Positions 21,048 to 32,739 of a DNA stretch of 64,000 nucleotides are shown one piece after another (positions within the stretch are counted from its first letter, which is position 1; each line of letters starts with the position of its first letter). Position numbers and translations under genes: made by a program. The notes beneath the pieces were generated by a model. That model did no database searches and was not told where the DNA came from. It saw nothing but the letters and a program-made list of their open reading frames with translations. Source of the DNA: Cladochytrium replicatum (taxonomy: Eukaryota > Chytridiomycota > Chytridiomycetes > Cladochytriales > Cladochytriaceae); contig JAHLKD010000142.1 in the NCBI GenBank assembly GCA_025526935.1, positions 23,433-87,432 of the forward strand, read 5' to 3'.

Positions 21048-22125
21048 CTACGCAGGAACCGTTTTGCCCGCAAGGCTGGGGTCGGTCGTGTAAACATACT
21101 GCATCGCAGGTTGAGCCGGCGCTGCAAGCGAAGGAGATGGAGCAGCATTATACGGCGGATAGTAAGGGGGCGCCGTAGTCGTGGGAGCACCGGTGTAGCT
21201 AGCCAAAGGAGGCGGAGCACCTCCGTTCACGGCAGGAGCAGCGTTGTAGCCAGTGTAACTGGCTAACGGCGGCGGAGCTTGGTAACCACCACTTTGGGCT
21301 GCGGGTGATGCGTAAGCTTGATACGTTCCGGGCTGAGGGGCGGAAACCGGAGTGTAGCCGGGATACGGGGGCGGCTGATTCTGTACAGTCGGATGATTCA
21401 CTCGCCCACCCGATGGTTGGTGAATATTCTGTGAAAAGAGAGAAGCTGCATTCAGCAACTTTGAAGTGGTTTATGCGCTTATATGCTCAGAAACTGAACT
21501 TACGATGGACCAAATCCTATTAGCGAAGTACACGACAAACAGTGCGCCAACGAACGAGACAGCCAATATGCCCCCGCCGGCACGGATGTTGCCTCTTCCC
21601 ACCCAGTATACGGAGAGAACCAAGAGGATAATAGTGCCGATCAGCGATGCCCCAGTAAAGTATACGAAGACGTTGTCAGGATGAAAGGCAGGTCTCCCGT
21701 CAACCCACTGTTGCCTGATGGGGATCAAAAAGCCGGAGTTCAATAACCGAAAGCAACACAGTCGCGAAGCAATATCGATACCTCCAGCGCATGATCGGTA
21801 TGGTCAAGCCTATGGCTACTACGTGGGCAAGTACAGCTAGCAAGTAGAAAATCATGGTGATTATAAAAGAATATGGGACCTCCTGGACGAGACGCCGACA
21901 GATATGTCTGCATGTAAGTGACGCAACAGTGAAGCTATAAGAAGGGCAAGATCTCAATAATTCGCTCTTCGAAATCGATATGAATCAATACGTGTATGAG
22001 AAGTAACCTGCAAAAGCTAGTGCTCCAACTCTGTACATCCAAACGAGCCAACGGAGAGTGTCGAGGGTCCCATCGGACTTTCCGCGAGAGAACGTTTGTC
22101 GCCACAGTACGTTGTCCGTTGACAT
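21048..22125 (-). CDS. G2: four-TM membrane protein with Pro/Tyr-rich tail (family member)
   Basis: Exons 21992-22125, 21782-21934, 21504-21714 and 21048-21428 give 292 residues with the family's 2, 2, 0 intron phases. Close paralogue of G1: exons 3 and 4 and the introns are nearly identical, while exon 2 has drifted most. In the TM1-TM2 loop G1 reads CRDICSLLAEDGLLYL and G2 reads CRHICRRLVQEVPYSF. The N-terminus is two codons shorter than in G1. The exon-1/2 junction codon is Thr rather than Arg. The tail ends TTDPSLAGKTVPA, as in G3. Unequal drift between exon 2 and the other exons suggests either relaxed constraint on that loop or gene conversion of the rest. Function unknown. Confidence 0.89.
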
Positions 22126-22666
22126 GATGAAGAGGAAATGTTTGAAGCTGTGCCATCAGCGAGAAGAACTTAAACATCACAGGCACAAATTTTATCTTTG
22201 TTTAACAAGAGATTAACTTTTAGCCCGTCTCGGGAAGCAATCCAATGCCCGCGAAAAGAAACTTATAGCATAGCAAGGGATGACCAATCGTCAACGGGCC
22301 GATCCGACTGGGACGTCAAAACCGAATGCAAACTTGAACGTAGCTTGCGACTTCTGCCAGAACTGACAGCTACTCTGAAGTCAGCGTAAGAAGAGCCAGG
22401 ACGTGCTGCAAGATATTGTATTGACATACGACTTGAAACTTTACGAAAACTGTTTAAAGAGGTCAGCTGCAGAGTTTTGGGTTGGTACAACATGAGACTC
22501 TTGTTCAGCCCGTCAGGAAAAATGCAAATGCCATCGAGGGTCAACATTCATGTAAATGACTCGGACCATTCCCAAAGGATGGCACAAAAACGAAAACGCC
22601 AACCCGGCGTGCGCTGTCCATAAGCATACGTGGCTCTCAGACTGTTCATATTACCGCACGAACTTT
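22126..22666. repeat. G2/G3 spacer, second copy of the duplicated segment
   Basis: Contains the second copy of the approximately 300-bp block (22231-22530), followed by about 130 bp that match the block downstream of the G2 stop codon. No separate gene. Confidence 0.8.
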
Positions 22667-23730
22667 CTACGCAGGAACCGTTTTGCCCGCAAGGCTGGGG
22701 TCGGTCGTGTAAACATACTGCATCGCAGGTTGAGCTGGTGCTGCAAGCGAAGGAGCTGGAGCAGCATTATACGGCGGATAGTAAGGAGGCGCCGTAGTCG
22801 CGGGAGCACCGGTGTAGCTCGCCAAAGGAGGCGGAGCACCTCCGTTCACGGCAGGAGCAGCGTTGTAGCCAGTGTAACTGGCTAAAGGCGGCGGAGCTTG
22901 GTAGCCACCACTTTGGGCTGCGGGTGATGCGTAAGCTTGATACGTTCCGGGCTGAGGGGCGGAAACCGGAGTGTAGCCGGGATACGGGGCTGTCGGTGCT
23001 TGATACTGAATGGCTGGTTGAGTGACAGTCATTCGTCCACCCGATGGTTGGTGAATATTCTAAACAACAATTACTAAAAAAACCTTAAGCCTTTCTTTTT
23101 GAGAACTTACGATTGACCAGAGCCGATGGACAAAAAATGCGACAAACGCTCCGCCAACAACCGCAAAGGTCATATCGAGCCCGCCTCCAAAGGTATTTCT
23201 GAATACGAAAAGATAAATCGATTGCACCAAGAAGATGATCGGGTTGATCGCGGCAACGGCAGTAAAATACGCGAACACAATGTCAGGATGAAAAGCCGGT
23301 CGTCCATCAATCCATTGTTGCCTGTTGAATCAGAATTATTGGGCTTGGCAAACAGATGCACGCAGTCCAAGACATTCTTACCGCCAGCGCATGATAGGTA
23401 TGGTGAGGCCTATGGCCACAACATGTCCAATGATAATCAATATATGGAACAAAAAGTCGATAACGGTGAGATAAAGAACGCCGTCCTCGGCCGCGGATCC
23501 ACAGAACTGGATGCATATTTGAACCAAACCGCTAAAGCTACGCAAGGATGGTGAGATCGTGAAATCCATCGTCCAAACATTCCAAGTCACCTCCATAAAA
23601 AGTAGCCTGCCAAACCGAGTGCGCCGAATCTGTACATCCAAACTAGTAGACGGAGAGTGCCGAGTGTCCCATCGGTCTTGCCCCGAGAGAAAGTTCGGCG
23701 CAAGAGAACGTTGTCGTTGGAGGAAACCAT
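22667..23730 (-). CDS. G3: four-TM membrane protein with Pro/Tyr-rich tail (family member)
   Basis: Exons 23591-23730, 23382-23537, 23111-23321 and 22667-23059 give 299 residues, phases 2, 2, 0. The tail exon is nearly identical to G1 and G2. Exons 1-3 are clearly older in divergence: NVLLRRTFSRGKTDGTLGTL, LYLTVIDFLFHILIIIGHVV and VFAYFTAVAAINPIIFLVQS. The mosaic fits a duplication or gene conversion that copied the 3' part only. The tail starts NIHQPSGGRM and adds a TVTQPAIQYQAP segment missing in G1 and G2. Function unknown. Confidence 0.89.
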
Positions 23731-23952
23731 GATCAGAACCGTGCCATCAGGAGAAAATTTGGGTTTTTTGACTTTGATGCGATAAATTTAGCAACTTTGT
23801 AACATGTAGCAACCACCAACTTTGTAACATGAACACCAAGTCCTAACGAGCACAGCTCAATGGTTTACTCTAATCTTTGAAAGAGCTGGCTCTTATGATA
23901 CGTTTGGGACTGGAGCAGCCTTTCTTTCGAGATTGTGATCGTTTGTGCAGAC

Positions 23953-24997
23953 TCATTTCACAACCGTTTGAGCAGGTGGAGGTGTGGGGTTTGTAGGGGC
24001 AGGTGTAGCAGGTGGACTTGCGACATAGACTAGATTCGTGCTTGGAGTTGCCCCTCGATCATAGCCCTTAATGGGCGGCGAACTGGCATGGGCCCACATG
24101 GACTCCTCCATCATGCACCGGGTAGCCTCCATACTGCACGACTGGTGGGGCGTATGCTTGATAGCCAGCCGGGGTCGAAAGAACAGGTGTGTATGGCGTG
24201 TGTGGACCGTTTGGTGGTGGATACTGGACGAGGGGCTGCACTGCCGATGACGTAACACCAGTTTCATTGACTGCAGGCTGATGAATGTTCTGTATCGTTA
24301 CATCCGCATTTGAGTACATCATCATTGAGTAAGCCTCGAATTTGCAATCTGATGTGCCTTACAATAGACCAAATCCGATTCACGAGGTACGAGACAAACA
24401 TTCCTCCTACGACAGACGTAACCAAGATGCCGGAGCCGGAGCGGATGGCAGCAGTCTCTAGAAAGTACACCGAACACGCCACAAGGAGGATCACCACGAT
24501 CACGGAAACAAGAGTGAAGCGAAGGAACAAGGCATCCGGATGGAACGGGGTGCGTGCCCCAATGGGCATTTGGTACACTCTGATCCACTGTTGTCTGCAA
24601 CTCCCAAGAGTTCGGAAAAATTTGTTCACAATGCTGGAGCCTTACCTCCAGCCCATGATACCGATTGTCAGCCCAATGCTCGTAAGATGCCCAACGACCA
24701 ACAACGCCCCAAATAGAATGTCGATAACATAAAGGTACAGATATCCCTCTTCGGCAGCATAATCGCAATAGGTGGCGCACGATATAGAAGTTCTTGTGAA
24801 GCTTCATTGTTGTGAGGTCAGACCAGGAAATAGAGAAATGTGTCTGCCTACACCCAGGCTGAGTAGGTTGCGAACAAAAGCGCTCCCTCCCTGTACATCC
24901 AGATCAGCAGACGGAGCGAATTTAGCGTGCCATCAGTCTTGCCGCGAGAGAATGTTCGTCGCCAAGTTGACTTGTCTTGTGAGGTAGCAGACATCAT
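23953..24997 (-). CDS. G4: four-TM membrane protein with Pro/Tyr-rich tail, tail frame possibly disrupted
   Basis: Exons 24852-24997, 24646-24801, 24363-24594 and a tail exon ending at 24289. The open frame stops at 24068, giving 251 residues. The most diverged member of the array: TFSRGKTDGTLNSLRLLIW, an exon-2 Cys-rich loop (SCATYCDYAAEEGYLYLYV) and MGWR in place of MRWR. The tail begins NIHQPAVN, matching the others, then stops early after PVHDGGVHVG. Another frame from about 24110 to 23953 continues with a Pro/Ala/Thr-rich segment (NLVYVASPPATPAPTNPTPP) resembling the C-termini of G1-G3 (VQYVYTTDPSLAG). So either a small indel has shortened the tail, or the assembly carries an error. The first exon donor is taken as gtaggc to keep phase 2. 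Confidence 0.8.
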
Positions 24998-25241
24998 GGT
25001 AAGAATGTTTTTTGGATGAGATCAGCGATGGCTGATTATGTTTTGTGGGTTAGTTTTTGAAACTTTGATGTGAAACTCTGGACCAAGAATAGACGAAACA
25101 GAAATTTATTACCAAAATCGGATTGGATAAATACACTGAGAATCGCTACCAACGGTGGGGCATCGTAGTATTCTTGTCAAGGGGATAACTTTTATAACAA
25201 TTTAACAATGCGCAAGACCCAGTTTTATCGTTCGAACTAAT
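24998..25241. other. G4 upstream region
   Basis: Short gap between G4 (-) and the 3' end of NSA1 (-). No gene seen. Confidence 0.5.
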
Positions 25242-27187
25242 CTATTTTCTTTCTTTCCGCTTTTTGGAAGCACTCTTGGTGCTTGTCGATGGAGCCGCTT
25301 TGACACTCTTGTTCAAGCTGCCCTTCTTCACGCTCTGCTCCCCACCTTTCTTTGACCCAGGCTTTGCAACCTCTCCCTCAGACTCGTCATCCGACTCAAC
25401 ACCGTCCTCAACCATCCTCTTCGCCTCCCCGTCACCATCCTCGCTCATGCTACTCTCACCATCCTCCTCGTCACCGCCCCACTCCTTCTGATCCAACTCA
25501 GCCCATAAATCGCCTCCATCATCCCCATCCTCATCCTCCTCGTCCCTCCCATCCTCCCTCTCCTTCCTCCTCTTCTCTTCTTCCTTCATCACACCTTCCT
25601 CCTCCTCCGCAACGACAACCCAGTTCATCCGCGTCTTGACGTAACACCGCCCCGCCTCCTTCTTCTTCCCGACTTCAAAGCATCGCACGAAACGGTCGAG
25701 ACCCACCCCCGTGACGATCACGGATGAGGTGTGCGGCGCGCGAGCGACCACGACGCAGCGGACTGCACCAGCGGAGCCGCGGAACGTTGCACGAATGGCG
25801 CCGTGCGGGCCCGTGACGGCGTAGAGAGATGTCTCGGTGCCGGCGGCGCGGGGTTTGGTTGTCGCCGAGGGGTTGTCGGCGTGGTCGATGCGGGAGCGGT
25901 TGGTGCCTTTGGGATGAGTTGAAGGGAAGCCGGCTTTGGAGGTGTTGCCGACGTCGACTTGGATGAGGAGGCCAGTTGTGTCAGTCACAACGACCTCTCT
26001 GCAGGAAACACAAATTAACGACAAGAGGACATGTGTGAGGGCAACGTACTGCGTTCCGGGTATCAATGCGATGTATTTGAGTGGATGCTCTCCGACCTCT
26101 ATGTTGAGTGTAGGTTTCTTCCCAGCTTTCAAATCATACACTCGAATCTGTAAACAAAAACTTAGCAACCTCCCACCAAACCTTTAAATACTCACGAAAT
26201 GAATCCCAGTGCAAACTACAATCTTTTCTCCTTCGCCTTCCATCCACGCCATGTCGGTGTTCCACACGGGCACCCTCAGATCCAGCACGTCATTTCGGAC
26301 GTTCTTAGCTTTCCACCGGGGCTCAGCCTTTTCACCACTCTCGGTCTTCAATACCACGTCAAGATCCCACACGCACACCTCACGATCTTTCCCTCCCGTC
26401 GCAAACACGACACCGCCGTCCGGCGAAGTCTGGGGTTTCACACGCATCCGGCAGAGCTGGTCTTGGCCAAGATTTACGCATCCCTTCTCAGCTCCCGTCG
26501 CGCAGTCGTGAACACGAAGGAATCCGGTATCTGTGCAGGTTACCAACTCGCTAATGGCAAGAAATCAAAAACATCCCCCAAACCACAGTCTGATTACAAA
26601 CATACTTTGTCAAGGTCGAATGGTGCAACCCAACAAAATGCTCCCGTTCGTTCATCTTGTTCATCACTGGTCTTCCATTCTTATCTTTTGCAGGGGTAAA
26701 AACACGGAAATTCGCGAGAACAGCCCCATCCGTTCCAGACATTACGTCCACTTCGCCAGATTTCCGCCCCACGACAATCTATTTCTCTGATCAGATATGG
26801 TTTGGTTCAGTACTCCAACTTGAACACACAATGGTGGGCTGTGTCGCAGATTTCGATAGGGTCATCATGGTGACCTCTCGCTCCCGATCGATACGACCCC
26901 ATGACACAACTTTACAGTGCTCCACGTCCTCCTCTACCATCTTCTTCTGTTTTGCATCGGATGCGGAGTCGTCATCCAGTCGCGCACGCTTGTGTTTTCT
27001 GGTTTCTGGGTCGGGTTTCCTCACTGATGTGTCAAGGAATTTAATGCCTGAAAGCAAGCGCTTAGCCTCAAGATTATAATAATTATTGAAGTGGATGCGT
27101 ACATTTGACCTGGCCCATTTCGTCCCCTGTGTAGAATCGCAAGTTGCATAGTGCTGTGGTGTGTTCTCTCTGCTGGTGCGATTTCAT
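25242..27187 (-). CDS. NSA1: Ribosome biogenesis WD-repeat protein NSA1/WDR74
   Basis: Nucleolar WD40 protein needed for maturation of pre-60S ribosomal particles. Six exons (27103-27187, 26830-27047, 26606-26778, 26196-26550, 26050-26147, 25242-25998) give 561 residues in consistent frame. Visible are LRFYTGDEMGQ at the N-terminus, repeated blades such as IIVVGRKSGEVDVMSG, DTGFLRVHDCATGA, FATGGKDREVCVWDLD, EVVVTDTTGLLIQVD and HGAIRATFRGSAGAVRCV, then the family hallmark TGVGLDRFVRCFEV and a long acidic plus Lys-rich tail ending SKKRKERK (nucleolar signal). Within the divergent WDR74 family the tail is normal. The 3' neighbour is G4; the 5' neighbour is the divergently transcribed BTB gene. 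Confidence 0.9.
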
Positions 27188-27794
27188 TTTGAAAAGCTGT
27201 CAGAATCAGCCCCAAGCCAGTGGCTTAATGACTGACCCAAAATCAGTGGCTTTGACATTTCAGGTGGTAGCTCAGCCCAGATGCTGCAGTCCAGTCACTG
27301 ACGACCTCGTTCTGTCTCCCGTTGAGCAAATGCATGCATCACTCACTGTTCACAACAAAGTTCAATACTCTTCACAACATCTGTGAATCACTATCTTTCT
27401 TGTCCACATACGCAGCACGCACAACCAACCTGCTATTAGATCCCTTCCTCTCTCCTCTATGCCCTCCTTAACTATCTTCCTCCCAAATTAAGCTTTCGTT
27501 CAGATGCCTTCCGGCCAATCGGGTTGCTACCCCACCATCTGATCAAGCACAGCCCCCACCTCATCAGCAAACTTGCCTTATCAGGTTACATTGCGATCGA
27601 ACCATGCACGCGACGCGATCACACAACTCGGTCACATCATTCGCTTTTTTTCGTTGCCTCATTGTCAAACCAAACCCTGGCGAAAAAAGCATTTTCCGTC
27701 CCCCAATATTTAAACGCTCTCCTCCCGCAGTTCCACCACTCTCAGAGCAAGATCATCTAATCTCATCTACATTCTTACCGTAAACAACCGCAAG
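27188..27794. promoter_or_regulatory. Divergent promoter region NSA1 / BTB gene
   Basis: About 600 bp between two divergent starts. No distinct motif identified with confidence. Confidence 0.4.
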
Positions 27795-29036
27795 ATGACC
27801 AAAGAAGACGCTCGTGTTCGTTTGAATGTCGGCGGCACGATCTACGAGACCTACGTGGCTACGCTGCGAAGGGACCCAGACTCGTTGCTGGGTACCATGT
27901 TCGCGGACCGCAACTCTGTGATGCTGAAGCCGGATCACAACGAATCCGAAGCCGCGCCGGCCGAGCAGAGGGAGTACTTTTTCGATCGCAACGGGAGGAC
28001 TTTCGAAGTGGTTTTGGACTATTGCAGGACCGGCAAATTGGTATGAGCACCCACCACGGAAAATTTTCCCGCCAAAATGTTCATCACCCAAAAACCTTGC
28101 TTTTCTCTCTCTGTACAGATCGTTCCTCCAGGCATGTCGCTCGAATCCGTCCGTGAGGAGCTTGACTTTTGGCAGATCGGCTGGCCAGTGTCCCCCACCT
28201 CCTCGCGCACCTCCCCGCTCCCATCTATCGACGATCCCGAAGACCCCCTCGACATCACCACGATCCAACTCACCCCAACCGAATCCTCATTCTGCGATTT
28301 CCTCTGCACGTTCACCCTGTCCCCCTCCCCAACCCCACAACCCTACACCCAAATGTTCCAACGCCGCCGCCACCACCTCCTCACCCGCCCCGCCCCTCCC
28401 CCCCTCACCCACCTCCTCGCCTCCGCCCTCCGAACCCAGTCCGGCCTGCTCCCTTCGGACATCCCTCAGCCCCCTCGACCCACTTCGATCCTCTCCCTCC
28501 CAGACTTCCCCCCCTCGCCAATCTTCTCCACGCGTCTGCCCCCGCGCCTGCAGATCCTCCTCGAACGCACGCTGGCGATCCTTCGCGACGCCCGAGCCGC
28601 GAGCCTCCGCACCATCTCGATCGCGATCGACCTCGACGGCGAGGTGTCCGGCGTGCCGAGCGCACTCGACCGTGTCGCGGCGCAGAAGAGGTTCTGGAAG
28701 GATCTCGCGGGCCTCGTGTTTGCGTGCGCGGGCGTCGCGCCTGCGGACGAGGCGGCGGTTGTGCTCGGGGACGGACGGAGGGTCGCGGGGGTCGACGACG
28801 CCGGTGGTGGGAGCGCCACGGCCGTGGCCGGCGCGTGGGAGGCCGCTTGTGCGTTGTGGGAGTTTAGGGAGGCGCTTGCGATGAGAGTTGCGGCAGAGGG
28901 GGCGAGAGAGGGGGTGAAGGAGATCCTTGGTGTTGAGGCGGTGAGGAGAAAGTTTGCGGGATGGGGGGAGGGGAAGGATGGGAAGCTGCAGGTCGAGTAC
29001 CTTTCGCACTGGAACGTGACTATGAACGTTCCGTGA
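27795..29036 (+). CDS. BTB/POZ (T1, KCTD-like) domain protein
   Basis: Likely oligomeric adaptor of the KCTD type, many of which recruit cullin-3. Exons 27795-28040 and 28119-29036 give 387 residues. The first exon is a clear T1-type BTB domain: VRLNVGGTIYETYVATLRRD, SLLGTMFADRNSV and EYFFDRNGRTFEVVLDYCRTG, with the intron inside the domain. The rest is Pro-rich, then helical (LPPRLQILLERTLAILRDAR, ALDRVAAQKRFWKDLAGLVF) with no recognised domain. Exon 2 is very GC-rich and leaves long open frames on all six frames; those were judged shadows. Substrate or partner unknown. Confidence 0.85.
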
Positions 29037-29545
29037 CTGGTGGACGTCCCCGTATCCAAGCTTTTTTTGGGAATACCCGTATTGTTTATTTGTATAGCCA
29101 GATTTTTTTTTTAGACCCACTCGCTGTTTCTCTCGTTGGTCGACCTATTCGTTGAGAATTCTGTTTGTTTATTTTGTCTACCCCTTCGAATTCATTACCA
29201 CTCTGAGATCCTAATAATTTTTAATATAAGGTTACCAAGTTCTTTCTGATCCATTACTGAAGGTTTCGATCTGCTCCTGCACCGAGGAAATAAACCGTCG
29301 AATCGAATTCGAAAATCTCAATCAGAATTGAATAATGAATGTTTCAGCATTGTCTCGATATATACAAGTGAATGATCGGAGGTGCGTACTAAATCGTCAC
29401 ACCGTAAAAACACAAACAATGAATTTCGAAAATGAGAAAAGTTTAAACAGCTAATCTACATCAATAATCAAAACCGACAACGGAAAACAAAAACGCATTC
29501 TCCCAATACGGCCCATTACTAAAGCTCATCCTTAGATCTCCAAAT
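29037..29545. other. Gap between convergent BTB and zinc-finger genes
   Basis: A/T-rich 3' flanks of two convergent genes. No further feature seen. Confidence 0.5.
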
Positions 29546-32073
29546 TCACGCTGGTGCTGCCTCGCCTTCCACAACCCCCGCACTCTCCCCCTCCTCCCTC
29601 ACCGTAGCGCTTCTCCTCCTCCTCACAGCCCCGCCGCTACTACTACTCTCCCTCCTCCTCTTCCTCCCCCTGTGCATCTGCAGATGCTCCTCATTCCCGC
29701 CTTCCCCAACCGCTTCCTCGTCCTCCTCGTTCAAAAGACACGCCTTCATGTGTCGGCGCAGGTTACTGCGCACCGAAAACGTGCGTCCGCACCCGGCGAT
29801 CGTGCACACGTAGGGCTTTTCGCCTGTGTGCGTGTGCATGTGTGTTTTAAGTGATGAGGGGCGCGAGAAGCGTTTTGGGCAGGAGGGGCACGGGTATCTT
29901 CGCGGGAGGGTTTGGAATCGCGAGGGGGTCGGCGCGTTTTGTTGTGGTGGAGGTTGGGGTTGTTGGGACGTGGACGGCGCTGTGAGCGAAGGTGGGTTTT
30001 GTGATGTAAGCGGTTGAGCCTAAGCAAAAAGGGGACGGTTTGTTTTAGTGTGAGACTTGTGGGGTTGAGCTAGAGCAAGTTTTATTTACCGTGTATTCAG
30101 GGGGAACCGAATATGCAGGGGGCATCGAATCGCTTGGGTGAGGGTCGAGATGCATAGACCGACACCTACGTCTCGGACTGTCCTCGTCGTCTTCGATGTC
30201 CGCGCTCTCCCGCTGCTGCTTCCCATACTTTTCAATATAGTGCGGCTCCACCGATGGCGGCGACGAGCTCGTGCTCCACATCGCCGGGTGCGTGTTCGGG
30301 AACGGCGGGGGTTGGTACGGTTGGTACCGCGACGAGGAAGAGGATGTGTACGTTGTCGAGGGCTGGTGGAAGTGGTGGTAGTGGTCGTGGTCGTGGTGGT
30401 GGTAGTAGTGCCACGAGTTTAGCGGCCAAGAGGTTGAGGACCAGCTGCCGTTGGGTTGAAAAACGCTGGGGTCGTGGGCATTTGTTGGAATATCGAGGTT
30501 TGGGCGACCGTTGGGTCGTGGGGACGGGTGCACGGTCGCAGAGGATCGGCGGTGTGTGTTCTGTGCGCGGTGGTCGGCGGTCGTGGTTGCTGTCGGCGCG
30601 CCGTCGAGGTCTCGTCTGTGATGATTCCCGTTGGCGACCTTGCGATCTTCCTCCCACCCTTCGTTGCTGTCCGAGTTTGTGTTTGAGGTATCCGGGTCCC
30701 CCGCTGCGCGAGATTGGCCTTTTCGGTCGTGAAGAACCACGACGACAACGGGAAGATGCGGGTCAGCGTGTTTCTTGACTATAAATGTAGAAATAAAAGA
30801 AAGAGCACAACATCAGAATATGGGTTGGGAAGAAAAAAGGGGAGAATACGTGCCCGCCGCACAGAGACACATGGCTGATTAGGAGTTCCAGAAGTTCGGG
30901 GAATTAATGTAGGGTAAAAGGTCCAGCAAGTAAATCGAAGTTGCAAAAAAAGGGGGGGACTAGTCAAAACGTACCTCTTGAAGAGACCCAGTGGGTACCG
31001 TTGGTGCCATTCGCTGCATGTCCGTTGGTACCTTTGGTTCCGTTCGTACCATGGCCATGGGTCCCGTTAGTGTCGTGATGTGCATGTGGGGTCTGACTCC
31101 ACGAAGTCGAGGATGTAGACGATGATGACGACGCGGACGACGAAGACGAAGGGGTATTCGAATCAACGTTGTGGTGGATGATGCCATTGGCTTTCTCGAC
31201 GCCGTTCACAGAAGGCTGGGGCCTCACTTCATGGTAGTCCATCCGATGTGCGAATCGACGTTGCTGCTCGTACTCCCTATCGTACTGCTGTTCTCGCCCC
31301 ATCATCTGGCGTTGGTAAGCGTACTGACCTCTTGGCTGATGTTGGTGCTGCTCCCATGCATATTGCTCCCACTGTTGTTTGTATAGATGGTACTGGTACG
31401 CTTGGAACCGGTCACGCTCGCGCTGGTAGCGGTAGTCCGGCTGGAGCTCGCTGGTGTACGCGCGGTCGGTGCGTTCGTACTGTGTGCAATCGTTGGTAGA
31501 CGGTTGTGTTGCTGGCTGTTCGCTTGAGCGGTACTGAGGAACGCTGGGTTGTCTCTGTGAGCGGTAGATCCGCTCAGCTTCCGATTCTTCCCACCGAGAC
31601 TCGCCGGGATAAGCTCTGTAGTTCCGATCAGCGTTGCCTTCTTCCCACCGCGACCCGTTGGTGTTCTGCGATTCGGTGGGTTCCCCTGGGGTATTATAAG
31701 CTTCCTGTGGGTTTCGAGAATCCCTCCGATGATTGTATGCTTGTTCTCTCCCGGACCAACCCGACGATCCGTTCTGCTGCGTCACCTCATAGTGTCGATC
31801 ATGCTCGCTGAAAGTGTCGCCGTTCTGAGGCGGGAATCTGGGGTGTTGGGGGAAAGTGTTGCGGTCGAGCGGGTATGCAGCGGGATCAAAGGATCCGTTA
31901 GTGTGAGGACGCGACGCTGTGAGAAAGTCAGGTGGAGGAGTAGGGATCCATGAGGGTAGATGCGAGTAGTGTCTTTCTAGGTGGATGAATGGTGGTGGGA
32001 ACGGGCGGTGCAGGTTCTGCGACGGCTGCTGCTTGAGCGAGTGTTTCTGAGAGTTTGAGTTGTTCGAATGCAT
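29546..32073 (-). CDS. Two-finger C2H2 transcription factor with long low-complexity N-terminus
   Basis: Probable DNA-binding regulator. Exons 30975-32073, 30090-30778 and 29546-30019 give 753 residues in frame. The first 600 residues are Gln/His/Asn/Ser-rich and disordered, with Tyr/Arg-rich runs ([20 protein letters not shown]), a poly-Ser block and an NGT-type repeat. The fingers sit near the C-terminus. Finger 1 is [23 protein letters not shown] (C-x2-C-x12-H-x3-H), joined by TGEKP to finger 2, [22 protein letters not shown] followed by KAC (C-x4-C, last ligand Cys). An acidic plus basic tail ([15 protein letters not shown]) may hold the nuclear signal. Similar pairs occur in fungal stress and development regulators; no orthologue is named. 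Confidence 0.85.
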
Positions 32074-32739
32074 TCTCCAGTCATGGCGAGCGATGGTTTC
32101 AGCCGGGCTAATAAGGCGATTGCAAATACTTTCAGCGGATCAGCGATTGCTGGAAAAGTTTTATGTCGATAGGGAGGGACATCACGTGGGAACGGGGTGA
32201 CCGGGTATTCAGAGCCATTTCCGAGGGTGGGATCGGCGATGGGGGACGGCGATCAGGTGGAAACCACAGGTCTGGAGAGAGTGCGAACGGGGGTTTGAGA
32301 ATATCGCGGTGGAGAGTAGCAAAATATAGCAGTACAAGTCGATGTTGTAAAGGTATCGATTGACCCAAGGACTGCTAGCTAGTGCTACACTAGTCACCCT
32401 TCTCATCCATCCATTCTCCATGTGATCTGACGATAATCCGTATTTTCGGTTCGCTTGGTCGATCCGCACCAAATTTGCGCTGGCTCTGGCGATCGGCCCA
32501 TAAGCCATAAATCAAAAATCGTTCTGCCGATCCCGACAGACTGGACTGAATTGGCGCAGTTCAGCTGTGCAGGTAGTAGTAGTAGTAGTGGTCTAGTTGT
32601 ACTGCAAGTAGTACCAGTAGCGATCCGTCGTTCATATCCATACCACCACAACATGCTCATCAACAAATCAACAAAGCGCATTCTTTAACTCCCGTGTCAA
32701 AGCCACTGGTGTTTCGTTTTTCGTTTCTTTTTGTACTAA
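32074..32739. promoter_or_regulatory. Divergent promoter region zinc-finger / Lnt-like genes
   Basis: About 670 bp between two divergent starts; a short agt/tag microsatellite sits near 32575-32590. No conserved element identified. Confidence 0.4.

Noticed and set aside
28153-29120. Long open frames in all six frames over the BTB gene's second exon
   Set aside because: Caused by very high GC content; only the frame continuing the BTB domain across a good splice site is supported.
30138-30778. Plus-strand frames opposite the zinc-finger gene
   Set aside because: Low-complexity shadows of the His/Ser/Pro-rich minus-strand exon.
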